Source: Sphingomonas sp. Mn802worker
GTDB lineage: Bacteria > Pseudomonadota > Alphaproteobacteria > Sphingomonadales > Sphingomonadaceae
Reading direction: 5' to 3'
DNA: 64,000 nt
Assembly (NCBI RefSeq): GCF_000382485.1
Contig: NZ_AORY01000011.1
Location: 62,001 to 126,000 of the forward strand
Shown: one piece after another, positions 1 through 9,347 of the stretch
Position numbering within the stretch: position 1 is the first letter of the stretch
Layout: each line of letters starts with the position of its first letter
The notes under the pieces: generated by a model
Database searches by the model: none
What the model saw: the letters and a program-made list of their open reading frames with translations, nothing else
What the model was told of the DNA's origin: nothing
Translations under genes and position numbers: made by a program

Positions 1-254
1 AACGACAACGGCCGCCCGCCCGCCAGCGCCTCAACGCCGGCACGCCACCGCGGCTTGGTCCGCTCCACCACCACGCACTCACCCAGCAAGGCACGAAACT
101 CGGCCGGCGGATCCAGGTCACGAGAATCGTCGGCGAACGCGACCAGATGCACCCGCGCGCGCGCTGCCAGATGGCGCAGTATATGGAAGCTCCTGATCTT
201 GTCGCCGCGATCGGGCGGAAACGGCACACGGTGCGCGAGGAACAGGATGTCCAT
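1..254 (-). CDS. XrtA/PEP-CTERM system glycosyltransferase, N-terminal part (cut by window edge)
   Basis: Only the first 84 codons are in the window. Translation from the ATG at 254 begins MDILFLAHRVPFPPDRGDK, followed by IRSFHILRHLA. This is the characteristic N-terminus of the TIGR03087-type glycosyltransferase that accompanies exosortase A exopolysaccharide clusters (GT-B fold, nucleotide-sugar dependent, cytoplasmic face). The ATG lies two bases after the stop of the FemAB-like gene, so it is the next gene of the same operon. The acceptor and donor sugars cannot be inferred. It is too short for an intact-ORF prediction but the N-terminal signature is strong. Confidence 0.85.
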   Translation of the reverse strand, partial: MDILFLAHRVPFPPDRGDKIRSFHILRHLAARARVHLVAFADDSRDLDPPAEFRALLGECVVVERTKPRWRAGVEALAGGRPLS

Positions 255-256
255 CG

Positions 257-1297
257 TCAGCCCAGCCCGCGGCTGATCCACGGCCCCACCATGTTGGCGA
301 GCGGCAGCGGCAGCTTCGACCAAGTCCGTACCATCAACGCGTATTTGGGATTGAGCGGATTGACCTCGCGCCGCTCGCCCTCGCTCCACGATGCGTAGGC
401 GAGCGGTTCGCCGGTAAAACCCCAGTTCTTCTTGAACGCAGCGGCACCGGTGCCGACCTTCGAGCGCCCGAAGTCGAACCGCGTGCATCCGCGTGCACGC
501 GCGTGGGCCATCAGCGCGAAATACATCCGGTCGTTGGCGCGAAGGCTACGTGCTGCCTGGGTGCCCCCGCCCCAATATGGGTAGACGGTGCCGCGCCAAT
601 AGAGGCTCAGCACGCTCGCCACCGCGACACCGGCATGCCGCACCGTCAGCACGTCGGCGTCCATGCGCGTCATCACCTCACGGAACAGCGCGCGCGGGAA
701 CACCGGCGTTCCCAAATTACGTACTGACTCGGCGTAAACACGATAATGGTCGCGCAACGCCGCCGCATCGCGTCCGACCTCGACCGTCAGGTCGTTCGCC
801 AGCGCCTTGCGCACCTCGGCGCGCTGTTTGCGTGGGATCGCGAGCAGTTCGGCCTCATCGTCCGCGGCGAGCGGGCGTGCGAAGCCGAGATAACTGCCCG
901 CATCGACCGCCCAGCCCGCCGGATGCGCACCGCCGCGAAGCTCGATCGACGGACAGCCCAGCCGAGCCGCCAAATCGCGTGCCGCCGACGCCAACGGCTC
1001 GATCGCAGCTGCTTCACCCAACATGCCGCCATCGACCGCAAACCCGCTCGACACCAGCGCGCGCCCGAACAGCGGCGATCGCATTTCAGTGAGCGGCAAC
1101 GCGCCTGCAATGCTGCCATCGGCATGTTCGGCGACCAACAAATGCGCGCGCTGCCCGCACGCAGCCGCGATCGCCTCGCCCCATTGGGACAAGTGAAACG
1201 GCGTCGCATCGGGGTGTGCGCATACGAAGGCGTCCAGCGCGGCGCGGTCCCCTGCGCCGGCCCCACGCACCCCGATTGGTCGATTGAGCAACGGCAT
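257..1297 (-). CDS. FemAB-like protein, XrtA/PEP-CTERM system-associated
   Basis: 346 residues from the ATG at 1297, which follows the deacetylase stop as TGACGATG; a GTG at 1303 is an alternative start overlapping that stop. The protein has the GNAT/FemAB-like pattern: an N-terminal acyltransferase half, PRKQRAEVRKAL near the middle, and a C-terminal half with YPYWGGGTQAARSLRANDRM and FDFGRSKVGTGAAAFKKNWG. These match the TIGR03019 family found beside exosortase A. FemAB relatives transfer aminoacyl groups to peptidoglycan; the substrate in this family is not established. It probably modifies the exported polysaccharide or its precursor. Confidence 0.85.
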   Translation of the reverse strand: MPLLNRPIGVRGAGAGDRAALDAFVCAHPDATPFHLSQWGEAIAAACGQRAHLLVAEHADGSIAGALPLTEMRSPLFGRALVSSGFAVDGGMLGEAAAIEPLASAARDLAARLGCPSIELRGGAHPAGWAVDAGSYLGFARPLAADDEAELLAIPRKQRAEVRKALANDLTVEVGRDAAALRDHYRVYAESVRNLGTPVFPRALFREVMTRMDADVLTVRHAGVAVASVLSLYWRGTVYPYWGGGTQAARSLRANDRMYFALMAHARARGCTRFDFGRSKVGTGAAAFKKNWGFTGEPLAYASWSEGERREVNPLNPKYALMVRTWSKLPLPLANMVGPWISRGLG

Positions 1298-1299
1298 CG

Positions 1300-2145
1300 T
1301 CACGCCAGCAGCCGCTCCACCACGGCATCGACGCGGCCCCATTCGTGGCGTTCGAGCAAGCCGCGCAGCTTGCCCGCCATCGCGCCCAGGCGGCTGTAAT
1401 GGCGCAGTTTCGACCGGAGCGGCGCCGCGGTCACGCGTGGCTGGCCGGGATCCACTTCCCACGGATGAAAGTAGAACATGCCGGGCTGCGCGGCCGCATT
1501 GACCTGTCGCAGCGCGAAGTCGGTCACGCCCGCGGGCAGCAGGCGGAAGAACCCGCCGCCGGTCGCGAAACGTCGTCCCGCCGCCTCGCCCACGGTCACG
1601 GGAACTTCGACCAGCGCGTCGTCGCTCAGCGGCCGCCACGCGTAGCGCGGACTGTCGCGCCAGCCGTAATGGTCGTGCACGACCGGCGCGACGCTGGACG
1701 AGTAACGATAGCCTTCCTCCGCCAGCACTGCGTGCGCCCAGGGCGTGCGCTGATCGATCGAGAAGCTCGGCGCGCGATAGCCGGTGATCGCGGACCCCGT
1801 CGCATCTTCGAGCGACACGCGCGCACGGTGGAGGTCAGCTCTAAACGCGTCGGCATCCATCGTGAACACGCGCTGGTGATCCCAGCCGTGGCTCGCAACC
1901 TCATGCCCCTCGCCCACGATTCGGCGCATCAGCGCGCCTTGCCGCGCCGCGACCCAGCCGAGTGTGAAGAACGTGGCCTTGGTGTTCGTCTCGGCAAACA
2001 GGTCGAGCACGCGCGCGGTATTGTCGGCGACCCGGCTTTCGAGCGTCGACCAATCGGCTTTGTCGATCGTGCGCTCGAACGCGCCGACCTGGAACCATTC
2101 CTCCACATCGACCGACATGCCGTTGAGAACGCGGCCGTTTGCCAT
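1300..2145 (-). CDS. Polysaccharide deacetylase, XrtA-associated
   Basis: 281 residues. The NodB-type core is visible: SVDVEEWFQ (residues 11-19) supplies the catalytic/metal Asp, and SHGWDH (H86, H90) is the HxxxH zinc motif. YRAPSFSI and a C-terminal DUF3473-like region (FYFHPWEVD) follow. This is the TIGR03006 type found in exosortase A exopolysaccharide loci. It is expected to de-N-acetylate or deacetylate sugars of the exopolysaccharide. The ATG at 2145 is three bases downstream of the ATPase stop, indicating one operon. A second in-frame ATG at codon 10 (MSVDVEEW) is possible and matches the usual start of the family. Confidence 0.9.
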   Translation of the reverse strand: MANGRVLNGMSVDVEEWFQVGAFERTIDKADWSTLESRVADNTARVLDLFAETNTKATFFTLGWVAARQGALMRRIVGEGHEVASHGWDHQRVFTMDADAFRADLHRARVSLEDATGSAITGYRAPSFSIDQRTPWAHAVLAEEGYRYSSSVAPVVHDHYGWRDSPRYAWRPLSDDALVEVPVTVGEAAGRRFATGGGFFRLLPAGVTDFALRQVNAAAQPGMFYFHPWEVDPGQPRVTAAPLRSKLRHYSRLGAMAGKLRGLLERHEWGRVDAVVERLLA

Positions 2146-2148
2146 TGC

Positions 2149-3198
2149 TCAGGCGGCTCCGCGCACCGGCATGTCGCGCAACTCGTCGCGCTCGACCCAG
2201 TCGATCAACAGCGTCAGCACGCGCCTGAGCGCCGCATCTTGTTCCGCGATCCGCTCCTCCAGCATGGTGAGGCGCTCGTCGTCGATCGCCGCGGGCGCAA
2301 CCCGCGCCGCCTCGACCTCGTCATGGTTGGTGTTGGCCGCCGCCGGACGCTCAGGCGCGGATGCAGGTTGTGCCGCCACCGCCGGCATCTCGCGCCGTTG
2401 ATCGTTCACGACCGCGCGCACGACCTTGGCATCGATCATCTCGATCTCGGCCACCGCAGCATGGAGCAACACGCGGCTCATCAACTGGTTGAGCCGGCGC
2501 GGCACACCTTCACTGGCGCGGTACAGCACCGGGAACGCATCCTCGGTGAAGTTCGGGCGACCGGTCCAGCCGGCGATCTGCAAGCGGTGGCCGACGTAAT
2601 CGGCGACCTCGTCGGGTTCCATCGGATCGAGGTGATGCACCGCGATCACGCGCTGGCGCAACTGCTCCAGCCGCGCCGATCCGTTCAACCGCTCGCGAAA
2701 CTCGGGCTGGCCGAGCAGGAAAATCTGCAGCACCGCATGCCCGCCTGCCTGGAAATTCGACAGCATTCGCAACTCTTCGAGCGCGGAGGTCGGCAGCGCC
2801 TGGCTCTCGTCGACGATCAGTAATGTGCGCCGCCCGGTGCGCGCAACGGCGTGAAGCCCGCGCTCGATCAGCAGCAGCAATTCGGCCTTGTTCTTGCCCG
2901 CGTGATCGATGCCCAGTCCGGTTGCGACGATGCGCAGCAGATCATCGGCCTCGATCGCGGTCGACACGATCTTGATCACCTTCAGGTTCGCGGGATCGAT
3001 CTGGTCCATCAGATGCCCGACCAACGTCGTCTTGCCCGCGCCGATGTCGCCGGTGATGACGATGAAGCCCTCACCCTGCGCCAGGCCGTAGCCCAAATAC
3101 GCCATAGCCTTCTTGTGCGTGGCGGTGTCGAACCAGAAACGCGGGTCGGGCGTCAACTGGAACGGGCGGTCGTGAAATCCGAAGAACGTCTCGTACAT
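2149..3198 (-). CDS. XrtA-associated ATPase (general secretion ExeA-like)
   Basis: 349 residues beginning MYETFFGFHDRPFQLTPDP, the typical opening of the TIGR03015 ATPase. Walker A is GDIGAGKT (50-57) and Walker B LLIVDESQ (126-133). AAA-type sensor/lid regions follow (EGVPRRLNQL), then a Pro/Ala-rich linker and a C-terminal helix. The family resembles ExeA/GspA ATPases and is always found with exosortase A polysaccharide clusters, where it may energise or organise assembly or export. Its exact role is undetermined. It lies between the outer-membrane barrel and deacetylase genes in the minus-strand operon. Confidence 0.88.
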   Translation of the reverse strand: MYETFFGFHDRPFQLTPDPRFWFDTATHKKAMAYLGYGLAQGEGFIVITGDIGAGKTTLVGHLMDQIDPANLKVIKIVSTAIEADDLLRIVATGLGIDHAGKNKAELLLLIERGLHAVARTGRRTLLIVDESQALPTSALEELRMLSNFQAGGHAVLQIFLLGQPEFRERLNGSARLEQLRQRVIAVHHLDPMEPDEVADYVGHRLQIAGWTGRPNFTEDAFPVLYRASEGVPRRLNQLMSRVLLHAAVAEIEMIDAKVVRAVVNDQRREMPAVAAQPASAPERPAAANTNHDEVEAARVAPAAIDDERLTMLEERIAEQDAALRRVLTLLIDWVERDELRDMPVRGAA

Positions 3199-3210
3199 GG
3201 CCGTTTCCGT

Positions 3211-4842
3211 TCAGAAATTATATCGTGCGCCGAGCAGCGCCTGCGCCGACACCTGCTTGTCGAAATCACCCTGGTCGAACGCGTACAGCCCCGCCGACAG
3301 CGACGTGCCGAGCCGACCGAAGTTGCGGCTGTAGGTGCCGTTCATGCCCGTCCCGTACACGTCCTGCGCGCCGGGCAGGTCGCTCGAAAACCAGTTGGCG
3401 TAGAGATTGGCGTCGAACTGCGACACGCGGCTCAAGGCACGCGAGTAGAACACCTGCGCATAGGCGCTCTGGTCCTCAAGCCCCAGCACCTGCGTGCCGA
3501 CCGCGACGCGCGGCGCATAGAGCCGGCGGTTGGCATAGCCCGCACCGATGCCGTAGCCGGTGCGACCCTGCTGCACGCTCCACGCGCCGTCGATTCCGCG
3601 TGCGCGGTAGCTGGCGGTCGAGATCGACTGGAACACGTCGTTCAGGCAGCCGCCCGCACCGCTCTCGCGGCTGCCGCCCTGGCGCCCGAACACGCAGCCG
3701 CCGAACAGCTGCCCGAACGGGTCGTTCTGCGTCTGGAAACTGGTCGGCAGCCCCGCAATCCCGTCGCGCAGCTGCCGCCCGAACGTCTCGATCGCGTCAT
3801 AGACGACGACCTGCAGCCCAGATGCCTCCGACATCCGCCACGACAGTGCGCCGGTATAGGTCTCACCGCCGTAGCGATAGCCCGCGGTCGCCTGCAACTC
3901 GACGCGCGGCGACGGACGCCAGATCACGCCCGCGTCGTAGATCAACCCGTCGGTGTCGTAGGCGATTCGCTCGGGCGAGTTCGGGTCGGTGACGAAACGG
4001 CCGTTGCCGTCCACCACCGCATTGCCGGCGGTGTCGACCAGGGGGTCGCGCTGCGTCGCCTTGATCCGCTCGTAACCCGCGCCCGCGCGCAGCGCGACGG
4101 TGCGGCTGACCGGCACCACCACGTCGCCGCGCCCATAATAGCCCTCGTATTTTTGATCGAGCTGGTTCGCGTCCTCGCGCTCATACGCGCCGCTCAGCGT
4201 CACGCCGAACGGCGCGATCCGGTTCGCGGGCACGCCGATGCTCGCCTGCACGACATGGTTGGTCGAGGAGTCGAAATTGTCGAGCCGCGGCGATCCCGGC
4301 GCGAGCGCGATGTCGGTGTCACCTTCGACCTTGGTATAGCCGAAACGGTAGCTGCCGCTCACGTCGAACGGTCCTGCCCGCGTCGCGACGCTGGGGCCGG
4401 CGAACAGCGAATAGACCTGGCTCAGATTGTCGGTGGTGCCGATCAGGTTGACCGGCGCCGCGCCGCGAATGTCGCTGCGCTGCCGCGTGGCGATCGCACC
4501 GCCATCGAGCAACAGCCACGGTGCGACCTGCATCGTGACGCGCGCGAGGCCGCTGTGGATGCTCTGGTCCTCGGTGTTGCTTTCCCATGAGAAACGCCGC
4601 TCGTAGCGATAGCTGATCTGGCCATCGGTGCGCGCGGTGCTGATCCCTGCGTCCACCCCTGCGGCGAGCGAGGTGTAGGTGACGACGTCGTCGCCGTTCG
4701 ACAGATCGGCCGCAACCGCCTGCGTCGCCTCGATATAGGGCGACACGTAATGCGACCGCGACTGCGCCGCGACCGGCACGGCGACAAGCGTCGCCGCCGA
4801 TGCCAGCAACGCACCCGCCAAGGTGCTGGATGACCGGGCCAC
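3211..4842 (-). CDS. Outer-membrane beta-barrel protein, XrtA/PEP-CTERM associated (TIGR03016-like)
   Basis: 543 residues from a GTG at 4842. That GTG follows the kinase stop (TAA) by two bases, with GGAGAAG overlapping the kinase end as ribosome binding site. The N-terminus MARSSSTLAGALLASAATL, ending VAVPVAAQS, is a signal peptide cleaved near AAQ|S. The mature part alternates aromatic/polar strands throughout and ends in ...LLGARYNF. A C-terminal Phe is the BAM-recognition signature of outer-membrane barrels. The family is a candidate outer-membrane component for exopolysaccharide secretion. The reading frame stays open upstream across the kinase gene to 5211, but that part is antisense-like junk without a signal peptide. 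Confidence 0.85.
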   Translation of the reverse strand: MARSSSTLAGALLASAATLVAVPVAAQSRSHYVSPYIEATQAVAADLSNGDDVVTYTSLAAGVDAGISTARTDGQISYRYERRFSWESNTEDQSIHSGLARVTMQVAPWLLLDGGAIATRQRSDIRGAAPVNLIGTTDNLSQVYSLFAGPSVATRAGPFDVSGSYRFGYTKVEGDTDIALAPGSPRLDNFDSSTNHVVQASIGVPANRIAPFGVTLSGAYEREDANQLDQKYEGYYGRGDVVVPVSRTVALRAGAGYERIKATQRDPLVDTAGNAVVDGNGRFVTDPNSPERIAYDTDGLIYDAGVIWRPSPRVELQATAGYRYGGETYTGALSWRMSEASGLQVVVYDAIETFGRQLRDGIAGLPTSFQTQNDPFGQLFGGCVFGRQGGSRESGAGGCLNDVFQSISTASYRARGIDGAWSVQQGRTGYGIGAGYANRRLYAPRVAVGTQVLGLEDQSAYAQVFYSRALSRVSQFDANLYANWFSSDLPGAQDVYGTGMNGTYSRNFGRLGTSLSAGLYAFDQGDFDKQVSAQALLGARYNF

Positions 4843-4844
4843 GA

Positions 4845-5837
4845 TTACTTCTCCTGACCGTAATAGCTGCCGAAGCGACCGCGCCCCGGCTCGAACGAGA
4901 CCGAATTGATGACGAGGTGGATCTGCTCGCACCCGTCGAGCAGCTGCACTGCCTCGCGCACGTCGGCCTCGGTGGTGCGATCGGCGCGCACCACCAGCAT
5001 GACCTGCCCGACCAAGAGTGCGAGCGTGGAGGCGGGCGATGCGGCGAGTGCCGGTGGCGTGTCGAAGATGATGATCCGCCGCGGGTTCGCCGCCAGCAAC
5101 CGGTCGATCACCGCCTCGGTCCGGTGCGACGCGAGCAATTCGGTATCGGCGTGCGTGCGCTGTCCGGCGGGCAGCAGCGACAATTGCGGCACGTCGGTGC
5201 GCACCACACATGTCTCTGGATCGAGCCGCGGGTCACCCAGGATGTCGAGCAGCCCCAGGCTGTCTTCCAGCCCCAGCCGCTGCATGATGTCGGGCTTGGC
5301 GAAGTCGCCATCGACCAGCAGGATCTCGACATCACGCTCGGCCGCCAGGCTGATCGCGAGGTTGATCGCGCAGAATGTCTTGCCCTCGCCCGGCTTGCCC
5401 GATCCGACAATGATCGTGCGCGCACGCTGTCCGATCGGTCCGGCGGCGATGTCGCGGGCGGTCAGCAGCAGCTGGCGCTTGACCAGCCGGAACTCCTCCG
5501 CGAGCGCGCCGACGGGCGCGCCGGGGACGAGCATGCCCGCCTCCGCCAGCATCGTGCGGTCGATCTGCGCCACGTCGCTCTCGGGTGCTTCCCATTCGTC
5601 CAGCCCGTCGTCGTCGCTGTCCGACAGGAACTCCGCCGGGATTGCCGCGAGCGTTGGCGACACCGGCTGCGCGTGAGCCGTGACGGGGGGAACAGCGGCC
5701 GGCTCCTCGTCCACGAACGGCGCGGGTTCCTCAAACGCCGGGATGTCGCGTGCGCGCAGATGGGCGCCGAAGTCATAGACCTTGGCCGCGCGCTCGATCA
5801 GCGATTCCTCGGGGTTGCGTTTCGGGTGCTGGGTCAT
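4845..5837 (-). CDS. XrtA-associated tyrosine autokinase (BY-kinase, CpsD/Wzc C-terminal-like)
   Basis: 330 residues from the ATG at 5837, which overlaps the chain-length gene stop as ATGA. Residues 1-95 are an acidic, Pro-rich cytoplasmic segment. The kinase has Walker A GSGKPGEGKT (145-154), Walker A' LLVDGDFAKP (about 173-182) and Walker B IIIFDTPPA, as in TIGR03018 kinases. The C-terminus FGSYYGQEK carries two adjacent Tyr that could be autophosphorylated, although it is a much smaller Tyr cluster than in E. coli Wzc. It is expected to pair with the preceding Wzz-like protein to control polymer length and export. Confidence 0.9.
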   Translation of the reverse strand: MTQHPKRNPEESLIERAAKVYDFGAHLRARDIPAFEEPAPFVDEEPAAVPPVTAHAQPVSPTLAAIPAEFLSDSDDDGLDEWEAPESDVAQIDRTMLAEAGMLVPGAPVGALAEEFRLVKRQLLLTARDIAAGPIGQRARTIIVGSGKPGEGKTFCAINLAISLAAERDVEILLVDGDFAKPDIMQRLGLEDSLGLLDILGDPRLDPETCVVRTDVPQLSLLPAGQRTHADTELLASHRTEAVIDRLLAANPRRIIIFDTPPALAASPASTLALLVGQVMLVVRADRTTEADVREAVQLLDGCEQIHLVINSVSFEPGRGRFGSYYGQEK

Positions 5838-7357
5838 GCGGCAAGTCCCCGCTGGAGCATCTCGACGCCGAGCAGCGCCACGTAAGCGAGCCCCAGCGCG
5901 GCAAATCCACCTGCCAGCCACGTCAGGCGGCGGCGGCGCAACTCGGTCTGCTGGCGGGTCACCATCTCACCGATCGAGCCGATCACGGCCATGCCGGTGA
6001 CCTTCTCAAGCTTCTGCGCGGTCGGGAACGTGCCCTGCAACTGGCCGAGCGCGAAGGCCGCTCCGATGCCCGCGGCCAGCCCGACGATCAGCACGCCGGT
6101 CAACAGCAGCGGGCGGTTGGGTGCGGTCGGCGTGCGCGGCACCGTCGGCGGATCGATCACGCTGAACTTGACCGCGTCGGTCTGCGTCTGCGCCTGGCTG
6201 CGCAAGGAAACCTGTTCACGCTGCGCGAGCAACTGGTCATACTGGCTTTTCAGCACATCGTAATTGCGATCGATGTCGCCCTGTTCGGCTGCAACCGCGG
6301 GATCGCCTGCCAGCTTCGCGTTCAACTGGTCGAGATCGCTCTGCAACTGCTGCTTGCGCGCCTGCAGCGCGGCAACGGTCGAGCCCTTGTCGGTCATCAT
6401 CGCCTGCAACGAGGAATAGGCCGGGTTGGCGACGCCGCCGTCGCTGCCGCCGGTCAGCGGCTCGCCGCGCGCAGCGGCCTGCGCCTGCGCCAGCTGCCGC
6501 TTTAACGCGATCACGTCGGGGTGGCTGTCGGTGTAGCCACGGCCGTAAGCGTCGGAAAGCTGGCCCTGGATCGCCGCCAGCCGCGCGCGCGCCGGGCCGA
6601 CGCCGGGTGCGATCCCTGCGCCCGCGATCGTCTTCGGCGTCGCCGCCATCTGCCCCGACAGCGCCGCCATGCTCGACTGCGCCGCCGCCAGATCGCCGTC
6701 GACCTGGCTCATCTGCGTGCGAGCCGCACCGATACGGTCGCTGATCGATCCGGTGCCGGGCAGCGCACCGAGATAATTGTTCTGGAACGACGCGCGCTTT
6801 GCCTCGGCGTCTTGCAACTTGGTGCCGAGCGTCTGCAACTGCCCGTCAAGAAAGGCGAGCGTCTGCGTGTTCTGCGACCGATCCGACGACAGGTTGGTCT
6901 CGACAAAGATATCGATCAGCTTCTGCGTGATCGCGGCGGCCAGCTTGGGGCTTGCGGCAGTGGTGGTGATCTCGAACAGATTGTCCTGCTGCGCGACGAT
7001 CTTGATCGCGTTCTGCAACCCGGCGACGCGGTCGGCAACATCGCGGTCGCTCGACACCGTTTTCGCAAGGTCGGTGCCGCGCACGACCTTTTCGAGACTG
7101 ACCGCGCTGGTCAGCGTCTGGCGCACCGTGTCGATGTCGTGCGCGTCGTCGTTCGCCGCCTGCATCGAATCGGCGCCCGTCGGCAGGACCGATCGCATCT
7201 GCACGAACACGCGCGCCTTGGAATCGTAGCGGCTGGGGATCTGACTGACGACCAGCCACCCGGCGATGCACACGCCCCACGCGACCGCCAGCGCGATCCA
7301 GCGCCGCGTCCAGATCGCGTGCAGCGCGATCCGCGCTTCGTTGATGAGACCGCCCAC
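5834..7357 (-). CDS. Chain-length determinant / Wzz-like protein, XrtA system
   Basis: 507 residues. TM1 lies near residues 20-40 (WIALAVAWGVCIAGWLVV). A large periplasmic coiled-coil follows, including QARKQQLQSDLDQLNAKLAG. The Pro-rich Wzz motif IDPPTVPRTPTAPNRP precedes TM2 (LLLTGVLIVGLAAGIGAAF), and an extra C-terminal hydrophobic segment (LAGGFAALGLAYVALLGV) is present. This is the inner-membrane polysaccharide co-polymerase. It sits between the Wza-like lipoprotein and the autokinase, whose start it overlaps by four bases, so the three form the export core. Confidence 0.92.
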   Translation of the reverse strand: MGGLINEARIALHAIWTRRWIALAVAWGVCIAGWLVVSQIPSRYDSKARVFVQMRSVLPTGADSMQAANDDAHDIDTVRQTLTSAVSLEKVVRGTDLAKTVSSDRDVADRVAGLQNAIKIVAQQDNLFEITTTAASPKLAAAITQKLIDIFVETNLSSDRSQNTQTLAFLDGQLQTLGTKLQDAEAKRASFQNNYLGALPGTGSISDRIGAARTQMSQVDGDLAAAQSSMAALSGQMAATPKTIAGAGIAPGVGPARARLAAIQGQLSDAYGRGYTDSHPDVIALKRQLAQAQAAARGEPLTGGSDGGVANPAYSSLQAMMTDKGSTVAALQARKQQLQSDLDQLNAKLAGDPAVAAEQGDIDRNYDVLKSQYDQLLAQREQVSLRSQAQTQTDAVKFSVIDPPTVPRTPTAPNRPLLLTGVLIVGLAAGIGAAFALGQLQGTFPTAQKLEKVTGMAVIGSIGEMVTRQQTELRRRRLTWLAGGFAALGLAYVALLGVEMLQRGLAA

Positions 7358-7367
7358 CCGCGTTTCC

Positions 7368-8015
7368 TTAGAACATGCTTTCGGGGATGATGATCACGTC
7401 GCCCGGCTCCAGCCGGACGTTCGCGCTGGCGTCGCCATCCTTCAGCAGCTTGTTGATGCGCAGGCCGTATTCGGTCTGCTTGCCGGTCGCGCGGTCATAG
7501 CGGATCAGCCGCGCCTTGTTGCCCGCGGCATATTCGCCTAGCCCGCCGACCGCAATCATCGCATCGAGCAGCGTCATGTTGGCGCGATACGGCAGGCTGG
7601 CGGGCTTCTGCGTCGCGCCGACGATGCGGACCTGCTGGCTGAACGTGCCGGAGAAGCTGTCCACGATCACCGAAACGATCGGGTCCTTGATATATTCGCC
7701 CAGCGCCAGCTTCATGTCGGCGGCGAGCATCGCGGGCGTCTTGCCGACTGCGGGCATGTCGCTGATCAGCGGCGTGGTGATGCGGCCGTCGGGGCGCACC
7801 TGCACCTTCGACGACAGTTCGGGATTGCGCCACACGAAGATGCTGAGCGAGTCGAGCGGGCCGATGACATACTCCTCGCCGGGCTGCTCCTTGCTGGCGA
7901 CGAAGGTCGCGGGCGGCAGTTCTGGGCGCGCGGCCCCGCCGCCGGCGCAGGCGGTGAGCGTCGTCGACGCCATCAGCGCTGCGACCAGACCCTTGGAAAC
8001 CTTCGCGAACCGCAT
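7368..8015 (-). CDS. Polysaccharide export lipoprotein (Wza-like), XrtA system
   Basis: 215 residues. The N-terminus MRFAKVSKGLVAALMASTTL followed by TACAGGG has a lipobox (LTAC, Cys near 23), so it is a lipoprotein. A Poly_export domain (YVIGPLDSLSIFVWRNPELS) is followed by an SLBB-like domain (VRIVGATQKPASLPYRANMT). Its size fits the short TIGR03027 exports of exosortase A clusters rather than full Wza. It is the first gene of the minus-strand export operon: the next upstream gene stops 102 bases away, so a promoter probably lies in 8016-8117, though no convincing -35/-10 pair stands out. Confidence 0.9.
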   Translation of the reverse strand: MRFAKVSKGLVAALMASTTLTACAGGGAARPELPPATFVASKEQPGEEYVIGPLDSLSIFVWRNPELSSKVQVRPDGRITTPLISDMPAVGKTPAMLAADMKLALGEYIKDPIVSVIVDSFSGTFSQQVRIVGATQKPASLPYRANMTLLDAMIAVGGLGEYAAGNKARLIRYDRATGKQTEYGLRINKLLKDGDASANVRLEPGDVIIIPESMF

Positions 8016-8117
8016 TCAACCCTCCGTACACGCCGACCGACCGGCCCTGCGTGACTCGCGTCAGGCGGACTGGTGGCGTCGGTGCTCAGCTATGGGCGGT
8101 AGAGGTGAAGATAGCGT

Positions 8118-9347
8118 TTAGGACGCCCCTGCCAGCACCTCGGCAGGCGCCGGGTGTCCCAAAAAGGCACTGGGGCTTGCGGTCAGGCCGTAGGCGCCTG
8201 CGATAAAGATCGCGATCACGTCGCCCACATCGGCGCGCGGCAGCACGACGCGGTCGGCAAGCCGGTCGAGCGGGGTGCACAGGCATCCGACGACAGATAC
8301 CGGATCGTCCGGCTCCTGCCCCATGCGGTGTGCAATCGCGACCGGATAGTTGCGCCGCACGACGGTGCCGAAATTGCCCGAGGCGGCGAGTTGGTGGTGC
8401 AATCCGCCGTCCACCACCAGGAACGTCTCGCCGCGGCTTTCCTTTCGATCGACCACACGCGTCAGGTAAACGCCCGCCTCTCCGACCAGCCAGCGGCCGA
8501 GTTCGATCGCAAAGGCCGTGTCGGCCAGCATCGCGCCGCGCGCTGCCAGCGTCTCATGCAGCGCCGCACCGATCCGCTCGAGATCGATCGGGCGATCGCC
8601 TGAGAAATGCGGTATACCGAACCCGCCGCCCAGATTGATCATCGGCGGCGCGTGCCCGCTCTCTTCCGCCAGCCGGGCAGCAAGCGCGAGCGTCGCCGCC
8701 TGCGTCTCGATCAACGCGTCGCTGTCGAGCGCCTGCGATCCCGCGAAGATGTGGAACCCGCGCCAGTCGGCCCCGCTCGCGACGATCTCGCGGACCAGCG
8801 CGGGCACACGCTCGGCATCGACCCCGAAGGGCGAGGCGCGACCGCCCATCTTCATCCCCGATCCGCGCAGTTCCAGATCGGGATTGACCCGCACCGCCAG
8901 CCGCGGCGCGACTCCCAGCCGCGCGCCGATTGCGATCGCACGCCGCGCTTCGCCTTTCGACTCGACGTTGAGCGTCACGCCCGCGCGCACCGCCGAATCC
9001 AGTTCGGCGTCGCGCTTGCCCGGGCCCGCGAAGCTGATCGCAGCAGCAGGCTTGAACACCCGCACCTCCGCAAGCTCACCCGCCGAGGCGACATCAAGCC
9101 CGTCGACCAGCGGCGCAATCGCCTGCACCAGCGGCGCATAGGGGTTCGCCTTGACCGCATAATGCAGCCGTACGCCCCTGGGCATCGCGGCGCGGAAACG
9201 CTCCACTTGCGCGCGCACGCCACCGAAATCGTACACGAACACCGGCGAGCCATGCTCCGCCACCCACGCGTCGGCGGTGCGTCCCGCGATCGTCAGCATG
9301 TCGTGCTGGTCCGCGAAGGCGGGGGGGATCGGTCCAATCGGCTTCAC
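8118..9347 (-). CDS. Pyridoxal-dependent decarboxylase, exosortase A system-associated
   Basis: 409 residues, GTG start at 9347 overlapping the ligase stop (GTGA). It has the fold-III PLP decarboxylase (diaminopimelate/ornithine type) pattern. HYAVKANPYAPLVQAI gives the PLP Lys, NLGGGFGIPHF the glycine-rich phosphate loop, and GCLCTPLDRL the C-terminal Cys motif. It matches the TIGR03099 family that co-occurs with exosortase A. With the adjacent acyl ligase and the divergent acyl carrier protein it probably makes or loads an amine- or acyl-type modifier of the polysaccharide. The substrate amino acid is unknown. Confidence 0.9.
   Translation of the reverse strand: MKPIGPIPPAFADQHDMLTIAGRTADAWVAEHGSPVFVYDFGGVRAQVERFRAAMPRGVRLHYAVKANPYAPLVQAIAPLVDGLDVASAGELAEVRVFKPAAAISFAGPGKRDAELDSAVRAGVTLNVESKGEARRAIAIGARLGVAPRLAVRVNPDLELRGSGMKMGGRASPFGVDAERVPALVREIVASGADWRGFHIFAGSQALDSDALIETQAATLALAARLAEESGHAPPMINLGGGFGIPHFSGDRPIDLERIGAALHETLAARGAMLADTAFAIELGRWLVGEAGVYLTRVVDRKESRGETFLVVDGGLHHQLAASGNFGTVVRRNYPVAIAHRMGQEPDDPVSVVGCLCTPLDRLADRVVLPRADVGDVIAIFIAGAYGLTASPSAFLGHPAPAEVLAGAS

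Noticed and set aside
2851-4590. 579-codon plus-strand frame opposite the XrtA ATPase and barrel genes
   Set aside because: Composition typical of a shadow frame; both minus-strand genes are convincing.
4843-5211. N-terminal extension of the outer-membrane barrel protein
   Set aside because: The extension overlaps the autokinase gene and is Arg/Ala-rich, whereas a clean signal peptide begins at the GTG at 4842.
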